Shown: positions 1 through 37,363 of the stretch, in pieces
Numbering within the stretch: the stretch's first letter is position 1
Layout of the letters: every line of letters starts with the position of its first letter
Assembly: GCA_900239685.1 (NCBI GenBank)
Contig: OENT01000009.1
Location: forward strand, 63,527-127,526
DNA: 64,000 nt
Origin: Rotaria macrura
Taxonomy: Eukaryota > Rotifera > Eurotatoria > Philodinida > Philodinidae
Direction of reading: 5' to 3'
Translations under genes and position numbers: made by a program
The notes under the pieces: model-generated
Database searches by the model: none
What the model was told of the DNA's origin: nothing
Seen by the model: the letters and a program-made list of their open reading frames with translations, nothing else

Positions 1-129
1 TGAACTGTTTCTTCAATGTTATGAAGAACAGAAGCGGCTTAAATTTAAGCATGCAGAATAAAATAATAGCAACGCTTTTTATGTATGCAGACATATAATT
101 ATTTATTTTAGATCACTTGTGTTAGAGCC

Positions 130-780
130 ATGTCAGCACTGCAACAAAACTGTATCAAGAGTCGTAGCGCACAGCGTTTTGAAACGTACGGCGAAGACTA
201 TGAATGTCAATTAGAAGTCCTATTTGATATTAATGAGAAGACACTCCATCAAATAAGTCACGAATTTCTGCTTTTACTTGGTCATAAAAATCCTGGTGGT
301 ATGAATTTTCAACTTGAAGATGAAAAACATCTTACTGAAAAGTTAGAGGGCTTCAAAGAACACCCGACGGAAAATGGGGGCACCCTGCTACCCATATCAA
401 ACGACAACTATGTTGTATCAATCAATTACACGAAAGTCGAGGATGATGAAAACATGCCTAATGCTGATCTAGTCAAGATCTGTGGCTCTGTCAAGCATAG
501 CACGATTACAGAAGACCGAAATTATCGTGGATTTAATAACAAGAAAAAAAATGAGAAACCGAGAAAAACTGTGGATAAGACGGGTGCGCAACTTTTTTCT
601 ACATTAATTGATATAGTTCTGTATACTGTTTTAGTCGAGACACCCACGAAATCAAATAGTAGTTTCAACACCATAATGAAGTACTTCTTTACATCATCAG
701 ACAACAATAATAAAAATTCAAACTCTTCTAATGCAAAAGTAAATCCTGGAATTACAACAGGAAATCCAGATTCTTCATGA
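130..780 (+). CDS. Unrecognised protein, 216 residues (possibly the last exon of a longer gene)
   Basis: A 651-base open frame in AT-rich DNA is long enough to suggest a real gene, but I recognise no family. The product is hydrophilic in its first half and rich in Asp, Glu, Lys and Asn. There is a Lys-rich patch near residues 137-150, one moderately hydrophobic stretch near residues 155-170 and a Ser/Asn-rich tail; I see no signal peptide or catalytic motif. A polypyrimidine-AG acceptor ends at 111 and the frame is open from 112, so this may be an internal or last exon, or a trans-spliced single-exon gene starting at 130. A polyadenylation signal follows at 819-824. A competing frame from the same acceptor gives only a short Cys-containing peptide and is less likely. 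Confidence 0.5.
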   Translation: MSALQQNCIKSRSAQRFETYGEDYECQLEVLFDINEKTLHQISHEFLLLLGHKNPGGMNFQLEDEKHLTEKLEGFKEHPTENGGTLLPISNDNYVVSINYTKVEDDENMPNADLVKICGSVKHSTITEDRNYRGFNNKKKNEKPRKTVDKTGAQLFSTLIDIVLYTVLVETPTKSNSSFNTIMKYFFTSSDNNNKNSNSSNAKVNPGITTGNPDSS

Positions 781-818
781 ATACGCTCAATTGACACCGA
801 AATGTTGTAGTATTACTA

Positions 819-824
819 AATAAA
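819..824 (+). terminator. Polyadenylation signal AATAAA
   Basis: A canonical AATAAA lies 39 bases after the stop codon of the 130-780 frame. It supports that frame as the 3' end of a transcript. Confidence 0.5.
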
Positions 825-852
825 AGAGTAAATACGATATATTAATTGGATA

Positions 853-935
853 CAGGTGTGGGTGTTGCTGTGCGTGTAGATTTGGGTGTGGGTGTGTCGG
901 TGTTTGTGAGTGTAAGGGTGGGTAGGGCGATTGTT
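853..935 (+). repeat. G-rich TG tract with telomere-like TGTGGG units
   Basis: The plus strand is a run of G and T with two GTGTGGGTG units, a TGTGTCGG segment, and a closing GGGTGGGTAGGG. Five GGG runs lie within about 50 bases, so a G-quadruplex is possible. From memory, bdelloid telomeres use TGTGGG; this tract is degenerate and interstitial, so any telomeric origin is inference. It follows the polyadenylation signal of the first gene. Confidence 0.4.
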
Positions 936-1557
936 CGAGATTACTTTTTGTTAGAAATGAAGGAAAGGACGGGGGCGCACAAGAACTTGAATTGTTCTGT
1001 TTGACTATTCGCATGAAATGGCGCTGAATCATACATGAAATGAAAGAGAAAAATTCATTTAGTCTTCTTAATCGATACTGAATGAACCATGATGATATTT
1101 TCTAAATACTTTTGTTACACCAGTAATAATAAGCATATAACAAATAATTGGTAAGTAAAAAGAAAATGATTTCGAACATAAGTTGCTTCATAAAAGCTCA
1201 GCCAGCGGATTGCCCTTGAAAAATGCTATAAAGTGATCTAATACAGGGAACTTCAATAAGAAGACCACATGTATTCGACAAGAACAGAACGTTGGATACA
1301 CTACTGTGACGATTATAGATAGTAGAAGAGTTAATGCTGATGGTATTACATTTTATTTAGCTTCCACGTATCACAAATCGCATCGTTTACATCCACAACA
1401 TGCGCTTATATACGCAACCAAGAAAGAGAGACAAGGAAAAGATACAACAGAGGAAAAGAGTGACATAACACATAAGAAGATGAGAATAACAGGAAAGATA
1501 ATTATGGAAGATGATATATGTATTACTGTCAACAGAATAAGTAACCCAGGAGGATGA

Positions 1558-1890
1558 TTCCGACACTTGGATCCGATCGGATGCCTCTCTGATCCGATCA
1601 TGTTTCCATCGGANATCCGACGAAATCCCATCGGATTCCTGGTTGCGATCCGACATTCGGATCCCTAGTGTTGGGTTTTATCGAATCCTACTATCGGGAT
1701 CCGATTGGATTTCATCGTATGATTAGACAGGCCTCTACTATTGGGTTTAAATGCTAATTCGTACACAAATAAGAAAATAGATTTCTCCCGTCGGATCCGT
1801 TACTGTTTCCACAACCCGGATTCCCATAGGATTTCATCGGATCGTAGGATCCGATCGGATTCGTTATCGGATTCATTCACCTGGGAACGT
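1558..1890 (+). repeat. Dispersed repeat, copy 1 (GATCCGATCGGAT-rich)
   Basis: This stretch is full of variants of the palindromic word GATCCGATCGGAT and of TCGGATTC. It is collinear with 59748-60070: both copies hold a TTCGGA..CCTAGTGTTG block, then an AAGAAAATAG-TTTCT block, then TATCGGATTCATTCAC. The first and last landmarks are 224 bases apart here and 227 in the other copy. There is no coding capacity or clear terminal inverted repeat. An ambiguous base lies at 1614. Confidence 0.6.
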
Positions 1891-3331
1891 GTTGATCGTA
1901 TCCATGAACGAATGAAAGAGCAGAGATGATGAGACAAGGAAAAGCCAGAAAAGACAAAACGTGATGTAAGAACGCTCTCAACCTAGAACGTCACAATTAT
2001 GATGTTGAGTTTTTACTGTTTTTCTTGCAAAATGCAAAAACTCCACTATTGATAATAAACTAAGCGCGCCACGCTGCATGCAAAACTTCTTGCAAAGACA
2101 AATGCAGCCGCTCAAGTATCCATAGTGGGAATCAAACGGTATAGGAATGGGCATGGGTGTGGTTTGATTATGGTTCATCACCACACTCACAATTTCTCTG
2201 TAAGATGGCGAACCAAGGCATTTTACGGTGAAAACGTGGATAGCTCCACCGATTTGCCTGGATTTGTATCATTTGACCTAAATAATTGTTTTCGTTAATA
2301 ACAAGACCTATTCAGAACTCTGAACGGACTAATGAACATGACTTGGAATTTATGAATTCATAAATTTGAACAATTTAGTAGTTCGCTAGACTTTAAGGGA
2401 ATGCGAATTTTTTGTTATTATGAAAATATCATTTTACTTGAGCAGACTAATGTCAAGATACAAATAAAACATTACTTGACACAGTCGAGCTGTTGATTTT
2501 AAGTAGTCACGAAATTACACGTATAATTGATTTTTCAGTTCTTAAACGATTTTCTTGTAACTTAACTAAGTAAAGTAGAAATCTAATTTTCTAACATGGC
2601 GTACTACTTCGAAATTTTCACGAATATAATCATGCTATTGGCATTGCTAATATGAAATTATTTTTATCAAAGTCTTATCAATACATTAAAATAGCACTAT
2701 TGGCTGACAACCTACGTTAGTCATCATCGGAATGAGACAGCGTTCATTTCTGTAAAAAGAATTGTAAATCGACCTGGAATGGCACTTAAATATGCTACAT
2801 GACATCTTGAATGATGTTAATCGCTACAAGCAAGTTCTAACGTTCATTGAAATCATCACTTCACCGTAGTTTTTATTTGGCATACAAAAGTTCCATTAGG
2901 AAGTTGTTAATAAAGATAACTGAGACGTTCTTCATGTGTTCTGATGTATGAAGCGGAGCGTTCCAAAACTTGACTCATTCACATAAATACACATTTTCAA
3001 TCGTGTTAACGAAACCTAGCTGAACGCTTTCATTAGCTCCGAGACTTTTTTATATTCAGGGAATTTTCGAATTTGTTTAAAAATACAATAAACAATTGTT
3101 TTCATGTGAAATTCTTGAATTATCCTCTTGTATTATATTTAGAGCCGTTCAGACTCTCTTATGATAGTACTGTTGAAAATTTCAAAAAACTTAATCGAGC
3201 TACTCATGTATGATGAAGACTGCCGATTACTTTTCTTGGTGGTCGATGATGATAATATAATAAATAATTAATGAAATTTGAATCACAAGCAACAAATCAT
3301 ATCCGTCATTCAATAACCATATAGATTTCTT

Positions 3332-3337
3332 TTTATT
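3332..3337 (-). terminator. Polyadenylation signal AATAAA for the TMEM183 homologue
   Basis: The plus strand reads TTTATT here, that is AATAAA on the minus strand, about 250 bases beyond the TMEM183 stop codon. No closer canonical signal was noticed. Confidence 0.35.
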
Positions 3338-3582
3338 TATATTCAAATAAATCACACATAGAAAAAGCATGGTGTTATGAAAAAAGAGAAAGAAAGCTTT
3401 TTTGTTTCCTACACCTGTACAAAGAGTCAAATAATCAACAGTAAAACCAGAGAAGCAGAAAAAGTAACCGAATGAACATGATCTGTATAAATGAACAAAA
3501 GAAAAAGTTCTGTATTTCACGAACACAAGAGTAAAAAACATCACAGTAAAACAAGATCAAATGAATGCTTATTGTTATCCTT

Positions 3583-4974
3583 TCAATCAAAAGTCGATGG
3601 ACTATTATACCAATTATATATTCTTAAACATAGAATAGGATCGATAATAACAACTGAATCGCTATATTTTTTTGATGTTTGCAAGCATAATCGTGATGAA
3701 TCAAACCACATCTTTAATTTATGATATCGATAATCACTACTAATATTGAGTGTTATTTGAGATAGAATCATACCCATATATGGACCGATTGGTACAAAAT
3801 TAGAACAGATTAAATGTAATATGTAAGAATCTTTATCAATCATATATTGATTATTTGTTTGTATAATTGGTGATAACGCTTGCATTGGAGTTTCTTGAGC
3901 CTGTTGCTGCTGTTTGGTACGTTGTACATGATCCAAACGAAATTCAAAATAATAATTAAATGCTTCATGTTGCGTGGTTATTTGTGATCCTTTCGAATAC
4001 CATATACGTACACAACGTGATAGTCGAAGAAAATGTGGATCTTGCTGTATAACATCGGATTTGTTTAAACGATTTTGAAATATTGGATATACTTGATATA
4101 ATGATTTGATAACATGTCTACGAATTATTGACAAATGTTCATGAACAAGTACGCGACCGATTTTATTTGCTTCGCTTCTATTATGTCTACGTAGAGAACA
4201 AAAATACATCGTATTTCATAAAAGATAAATAAATTTATGTTGTTAATTCTTTTACTTTCGAAATAAACGCATCCAAAAGTAAACTGTGTTAACAACATTG
4301 TTTGATGCTTGACAAATCAATGAAAATTTACCAATATCTTCAGGTGCGATGTACATGGCAATTATGAACCATAAATCGAGAGGATAATCTCGTCCATCAT
4401 TTATATTTACTATTGTGGTAGTTGTTTTTTTCGAACATGTTGTTTGTTTGGAGCGAACGCTCTGTTTTTGAACTAAAAAAAAACAATAAATAAAATCCAA
4501 CGTTTACTCAGTCTAATATAATCAGTTCACGCTGTGTTATATGTCTAAACAGTCATCTGTATGAGCCTAGACAGTAAAAATAAAAAAATTAAATTAACCT
4601 TCATTTTCTTCATCAGATAATTGTGGGTCATCAAAATCACTCAAATCTTTTTCATACCAATCTTGTTCATCCATTAAAGTTCGACCTAGACGGAAGAGAT
4701 GCACACAAATATGATACTATGGAAGAAAGAGGAAAATATCGTTTTTTCATTTTACATTCACGAGTTAATTTTGAAGTTGTACGTAAATTATTTTTAGGTG
4801 AATCTTTTGATGAACGTGAATAATCATAAACACTAAAATCTAAATGTAAAAAGTAGAATAAAAATAATTATCTAAGCATTTGTCGATTTTACCTTTAATA
4901 GCAAGACGTAACGATTCTGTACCAGTGCTAATCTTAGCACTATTACGATTCGTTTTGGAAGCTCTTTTAGGCAT
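3583..4974 (-). CDS. TMEM183: TMEM183 family protein, 357 residues, five exons
   Basis: Exons, in gene order: 4974-4893, 4839-4756, 4685-4599, 4472-4256, 4186-3583; all introns are GT..AG and the total is 1,074 bases including the stop. The N terminus MPKRASK matches the MPKRGK start of human TMEM183 as I recall it. The middle (DYPLDLW...APEDIGKFSLICQ...FWMRLFRK) matches the F-box-like segment of that family. RHVIKSLYQVY, the late hydrophobic segment around VPIGPYMGMIL, and the end IDPILCLRIYNWY also align. Human TMEM183 is about 376 residues, so this copy looks complete. Its function is poorly known; the F-box-like part suggests a protein-interaction role. The gene is divergent from DYNC2H1, with 423 bases between the start codons. 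Confidence 0.85.
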
Positions 4975-5397
4975 TACGTATTCATTTTGGTAAAAAAGAC
5001 AGGCATTAAAAAAACTAGAATGGGCGCAGAAAACCCTGATTGATCATACACCAGCCAGTATCGGCCATTTTAGTAGACAGATCAAATCATCACAAGATTG
5101 CGGCTTTTATATTATTGTTTTGCCGTGAGAGAGAGAGAGAGATTACTCACAGCATAGAAAATATAACTCAGCTTGTATATTGACGAAAATAATTCTTTTA
5201 TCATACATGAGTTATTTATATTTATTTAATATAAGAATTATATTTTGCTTTTCGTACATATTTATAATAATTGATAGAGGTCGCAAGATATATGTACTGA
5301 CGGATTAAAATATAACTAAGCAACGATGAAAAACCGTCCTCAGGAATGAAAGCAATCAGCTGCGAAAGTGAATAGAATTTATTTTTGTGTTTTCAGC
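4975..5397. promoter_or_regulatory. Divergent promoter region between TMEM183 and DYNC2H1
   Basis: Two genes start on opposite strands here. The interval holds a GA microsatellite at about 5128-5142 and, just before the DYNC2H1 start, a splice-type acceptor ending at 5396. I see no obvious TATA box; promoter sharing is inferred from geometry. Confidence 0.45.
5380..5397 (+). promoter_or_regulatory. Acceptor site one base before the DYNC2H1 start codon
   Basis: A TTTATTTTTGTGTTTTCAG tract ends at 5396, and the next bases are C then ATG (5398). No upstream coding exon is needed, because residue 1 of the family aligns just after this site. It is therefore either a trans-splice acceptor for a spliced leader or the 3' end of a 5'UTR intron. 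Confidence 0.55.
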
Positions 5398-33001
<27,604 letters not shown>

Positions 33002-33109
33002 GTAGAGACGAAAAAAGAAACCAGAACGAAACTCATGAAATTAAAACCGTTTCATTGTGTTTGCATTTGTTTTTCGGTACTTTTTATTGCTTTTGTCAAT
33101 ATGTTTATT

Positions 33110-33115
33110 AATAAA
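33110..33115 (+). terminator. Polyadenylation signal AATAAA of DYNC2H1
   Basis: AATAAA lies 109 bases after the DYNC2H1 stop codon, in otherwise non-coding sequence, and is the likely 3' end signal of that transcript. Confidence 0.55.
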
Positions 33116-33935
33116 GAGAATCAGCGATGAAGACATAGCCTTGTGCTTATCTTATATGATAAAATTTCATTATTTATAACTAATTCGTGGTTACATGAAC
33201 GATGAATGGAAAAAACACCACAAGAAATTCAATTAGCAAATCAGAAATCTTTCGATAGTCAAGAAATATAATGATTCGATATAGTCAACAAACAAATCAC
33301 TTAATGATTGATTTTATAATTCGAATATTTCGTGACGTGCTTCTATTTACTGTCTTAGTTCTGATAATAAATTATATGAGTCAGTTATTCTATGTAGTTT
33401 TCTTTTTCTCTATTTTTCTCGATCTGCTAGTCGATTTTCATTCGAAAATATAAAGAATGAAAAGAAAAACAGAAAGACAACATTTAATGAGACGTGACAA
33501 CTTTTAAGCACGATCTTCGAATAAAAAGTTAAATTACTAATCATTCTATTGGTTTTGCTGACAAAACTGTGTTAGAAAAGTGTGTTGCACATGAGCGGAA
33601 GTTTTTGTTCTTCTCCGCCCCGTCATATTTCTTTCTTTACAGATACTTACGGAAATACGGGCACACAGAGAAAGAGAGCGAGAGAGAGAAAGAGAGAAGA
33701 GAAAAAGAATACAGAGAAACTAATAAGAAAGACACAAAAAGGTCCGGAAATGCTATTTTTTTCTCCCATTATATATATATGTGTCTGTCATTTTTCTCGT
33801 TTTATTCTTGTGGTGTTTGATAGTGAAAACAATAGAACAACGAAGAAAGAAACGAACGATCAACGATTATACTGGTCAATTTATAACATAAATCGAAATC
33901 TTTAAATTCTTTAAGTCTTTTAAATCAACATAACA
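33116..33935. other. Intergenic region with a GA-rich microsatellite
   Basis: A purine tract of GAGA and GAAA units spans about 33664-33725. The frames around it are reading through this simple repeat and are not credible genes. The rest probably holds the promoter of the YRFD precursor gene. Confidence 0.5.
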
Positions 33936-34621
33936 ATGACACTTATTCACGACAATGTTTTCTTACTTTTTGCCATCATTATCGTAAGTATTGATCGATA
34001 GATTTGATAGAAAAAATACATAATATTAATTTTCGTGTGAACGGTTTCACATTAACTAAGTTAAAGAACACAATGTAGCAAAGAAGTTCATAGTTAATAA
34101 TTATAATAATCATTGATTTCCTTTTCTTCTGGACTTGTTTTTCGAGCAGCTTTAATGTACCATATATATTCGTCACGCGTACCGATTTACTTCAAATGTT
34201 GATAAATAATAGGAAAGACCCATTCGAATGTATACTTCCGTCTCCTTTGTATTATATTCATATTGTAGGAGTTTCCGCTTGAAAACAGTATTGTTTCATA
34301 GTTTCCTTTGTATTTATGTAATATATTTCTTTTTCATTATAGATTGGCAGTCAACTGTTATTTGTTTGCACGGAAAGTTCTACACTAAATCTGGATTCAA
34401 ATTCTCTTGAATTAAACAAACGTTACCGCTTTGATAAAAAAGATCTGCCAACATTGATGGATAGTGACGAATCAAATTATCATGACAACGATGATGACTA
34501 TTCCCTACTATTGAATAAGCGATATCGTTTTGATAAACGTTATCGATTCGACAAAAAACGATCGATTTTCGATGGAATCAACAAGCGATATCGCTTTGAC
34601 AAACGTTACCGGTTTGATTAA
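33936..34621 (+). CDS. Secreted neuropeptide-like precursor with five YRFD units, 108 residues
   Basis: Two exons, 33936-33983 and 34343-34621, joined by a GT..AG intron, give a 327-base frame. Residues 1-25 form a hydrophobic signal peptide (MTLIHDNVFLLFAIII...). The rest is a prohormone layout. Five copies of YRFD begin at 34424, 34523, 34541, 34589 and 34607. Each copy is preceded by a dibasic KR site, and all but the last, which ends at the stop codon, are also followed by a basic pair. A spacer SIFDGIN lies between KKR and KR, and acidic spacers separate the rest. The copies use different synonymous codons, so the peptide appears to be kept by selection. There is no Gly after the units, so the mature peptides would not be amidated. 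A signal AATAAA follows at 34659-34664. I know no described family with this peptide. Expression as a neuropeptide is inferred from architecture only. Confidence 0.75.
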
Positions 34622-34658
34622 AACAAGAAAAAAAGTATCATGCGATCGAAATGATGGT

Positions 34659-34664
34659 AATAAA
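34659..34664 (+). terminator. Polyadenylation signal AATAAA of the YRFD precursor
   Basis: AATAAA lies 38 bases after the stop codon and before the convergent membrane-protein gene. Confidence 0.5.
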
Positions 34665-34939
34665 AATCAAAGACACATAATGAAAAAAAAAAGACAGATG
34701 AAAATATAAGGAGCGAAAAAAAAAACAAAAAATTACAAAATCATTTCTGTCTTTGTTAATAATACACATACTTCTATACTAATATGTTCCACAATTTGAA
34801 AACAATATATAATTCTTTATCTCCATTTGTTTCCTGCTGTGTGAATCTGAAAAATAACAAAAGGCCACATAATGTTTTTTTCTTAATAGATCTTAGGAAT
34901 ATGACGAAGAAACTTTTGAGAATAAAAGAACAAAGAAAG

Positions 34940-36253
34940 TCACACTTCGTCTTCGAAGTGGATTCCATGTGAATGATCATGTTTTAGACATGATGGCGGA
35001 GATGATGAATATATTTTCGATTGTTCATTAGTACTGTGAATTACAGTTGTTGACGATGCTTCCGAAGAAGCAAGACCAGGAGAACGACACTGATATGGAT
35101 TATCAGTCGTATTTGGTGACGACATAAGTGGAGTTGTTGATGCTTTAGATGTCTTAAGATGGTCTTCTGGTGAATCTGGTATAGCGCTAAACAATTTTCC
35201 TATATCATCATGATCGTTTGTAATTTTACATGTAAACATGAGTAATATTCCATCAATAATTGATAATATAAAAGCAATCCAACCAATAATTGTCGAATAA
35301 CCTATTTCAATTGTAATACTTGATAAAAAACGACTAATAGCTACTTGTGTATCTTGAGATAATTTATATATTTGACTTGATCTATAGTGTCTTTCGATAG
35401 CAGTTAAATATTCAATTGATTCATATTGTAAATGATTTACTACGATCAACAAATTACTTAGAACAAATGTCATTGCAAATAATGATGATATTACAGCAAA
35501 ACATTTGACTTGTAATTGATGATGTCGAGTTTTACAAAATGGAAATAGAGCATAAAGCACGACAGTTAAAGTCAAACATATTAATGCCAATATTCCAACT
35601 ACATGACATGCTTTAACATATACGGGATAATGGCAATCACATGAAGATGTTGAATCAATCCTTGAACGTGAGGTTAATGAAATATCGAATGTTGCACGGA
35701 GATAATCATTATTGATATCAAAATTTTTTTCACCTTTGTTTGAACAAAAACGATAATATGGTAAACTATGACATTCATTAAATTGTTGATCTTCGTAGGA
35801 TGGTATAAAATTTTTCGTACATATTTCATGTTGTTTATTTAAACTAGCATGAAGAATACTATCGTGTTCATTAGCAACATGTGAGACATTATGTAAAGCA
35901 TATTGACATCGTTGAAATAAACCAAAGGAATGACGAGTGAAACGATGAACAGAATTGAAATAAATTAAAATTTCAGAACGAATAAGAGCATCAACACCAT
36001 CGACATATAATGAGTGAGTATTAGGAGTAACTTCTTTCCAATGTGGTGTAAAAAATGCGAAGCACTGAAGTCCAATAGTAAGTAGTGCAAGAGTAACACC
36101 GAGAATAATGCCAACCGTTATATGGAAACCAGCACAACCAATATTTTTATCGAGTAAACTTTTCTTTTTAATTGGCCTAGTGGGAATATTATACACCGAA
36201 GTACTGCTTCTTCTATGCTTTTCTAACATTTGTCTTCGTTGCATGGTCAACAA
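34940..36253 (-). CDS. Four-helix membrane protein, claudin/PMP22-like, 437 residues, intronless
   Basis: A single open frame of 438 codons. Predicted membrane helices lie near residues 43-68, 216-239, 251-272 and 318-341. That places a short cytoplasmic N terminus, a very long first extracellular loop of about 145 residues, a shorter second loop and a long Ser/Thr-rich cytoplasmic tail of about 95 residues. The first loop has W72, a GLF-x2-C segment at 111-116 and further cysteines at 144, 161, 170, 205 and 207. This recalls the W-GLW-C-C signature of claudins and PMP22, but the loop is far longer, so the family call is tentative. The protein ends in FEDEV, which could bind a PDZ domain. A second start at residue 4 is possible. 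It converges on the YRFD precursor gene. Confidence 0.7.
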   Translation of the reverse strand: MLTMQRRQMLEKHRRSSTSVYNIPTRPIKKKSLLDKNIGCAGFHITVGIILGVTLALLTIGLQCFAFFTPHWKEVTPNTHSLYVDGVDALIRSEILIYFNSVHRFTRHSFGLFQRCQYALHNVSHVANEHDSILHASLNKQHEICTKNFIPSYEDQQFNECHSLPYYRFCSNKGEKNFDINNDYLRATFDISLTSRSRIDSTSSCDCHYPVYVKACHVVGILALICLTLTVVLYALFPFCKTRHHQLQVKCFAVISSLFAMTFVLSNLLIVVNHLQYESIEYLTAIERHYRSSQIYKLSQDTQVAISRFLSSITIEIGYSTIIGWIAFILSIIDGILLMFTCKITNDHDDIGKLFSAIPDSPEDHLKTSKASTTPLMSSPNTTDNPYQCRSPGLASSEASSTTVIHSTNEQSKIYSSSPPSCLKHDHSHGIHFEDEV

Positions 36254-37255
36254 GCATTTTTATGATAAATATCACAATCAAATGTTAACGATGAAAATCT
36301 GCATAAAAAGAAAGATCTGTAATATGTGATACCATCGTGTCAATTTTTTTATTCTATGAAATGAGCAATAACTATTTGACGTTTTCAGCTATTTATATAG
36401 CACTTCAAGGTCTGAAAATATGAAGAAATATTGGCGTATGACGTAAAAGCACTCAATTACAGCTTAAAGTAGCCGAGAGCGTATGCAACTATTGACCAAT
36501 GATTCTCAGCTAGCGACAGAAAGCCTGGAAGGATCACTTTCTCTCTCGAATTATGAGACGATATTATTTGAAATAATTATTTTATTTTTTTCAAACACAT
36601 TCAAATTAATACATGAAATCAATCCAAAACCATGATGAAATTCGATACTCAACGCATCTGCTTGAAAAAAAACCGACGTTTCATATTATCCGATACAACA
36701 GATACAAACAACTCTACGTGGTCAACATCTAAACAAGAGTAGGATAATTTTATAGACCTCCTGTGAAATTTTCTCTACCCTACCTTATTGTGTTTTTTTT
36801 TTCTTTTTCCCAGAATCATGTGTCAGGCCTGGCATAGATCGGCATGATGCCACAAATCTATAGCTAAGGTTTCAGTGACCTATTCTATTTACAACTTGTT
36901 TTCTCTGTCCAAAACAACATGGTTAGGGGTCATCAGACACATAATTCATTATTTAACTTTTTCTTGTTCACACTCATGTTTTTCGAACCAACCAAAGTTC
37001 TTCGGAGTCTTTTCTATCTGTCTAATATTGATATTCAGTATCAACATATCAATCACCTGTCATTCATCGAGTTTGTTGAAATCAAAGATGCCCCATTTAT
37101 GTAAGCGAAATAACAATATGACAATTTCATAGAGAAGAAAAAAAAGCAACAAACATGTTGATGTGTATTGTTTCTCGTGCTGAAAATCACTCGTTTCTTG
37201 CATTCTCGATTTATTTCCTAGCTAAATAAAACAACTTCAAGTTTCCTATCAACAC

Positions 37256-37363
37256 TAGGTATGCACCAGTGCCAGTTACGAACTGGGGAATGGATAACCA
37301 GTTCGACTTGGTAAATGACTCAGTCGGACCGTTATCCAATCAACTGGCACCGATGCATACCTA
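37256..37363. mobile_element. Miniature inverted-repeat element, about 108 bases, TA-flanked
   Basis: The ends are near-perfect inverted copies of about 20 bases (GGTATGCACCAGTGCCAGTT against GGTATGCATCGGTGCCAGTT), each next to TA. The arms continue inward with a second inverted match around GGATAAC after a 10-base offset. There is no coding capacity. TA at both edges fits a Tc1/mariner-type target duplication, so this is probably a non-autonomous miniature element. A structured RNA hairpin is the alternative. Confidence 0.55.

Larger units (their letters stand above)
781..3331. other. Intergenic region without a supported gene
   Basis: About 2.5 kb with only short, low-complexity frames on either strand. 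Apart from the G-rich tract and the dispersed repeat I see nothing I can name. Confidence 0.6.

Noticed and set aside
1306-1929. Several frames of 60-90 codons on both strands around 1306-1929
   Set aside because: They run through or beside the dispersed repeat, overlap each other on both strands, and show no family resemblance or splice partners.
3227-3544. 105-codon minus-strand frame rich in Phe and Ile
   Set aside because: It lies in the 3' flank of the TMEM183 homologue, crosses the likely polyadenylation signal and has low-complexity AT-driven composition.
33569-33905. Overlapping plus-strand frames of 83 and 107 codons
   Set aside because: Both read through the GA-rich microsatellite, producing Arg/Glu/Lys repeats; simple-sequence artefact.
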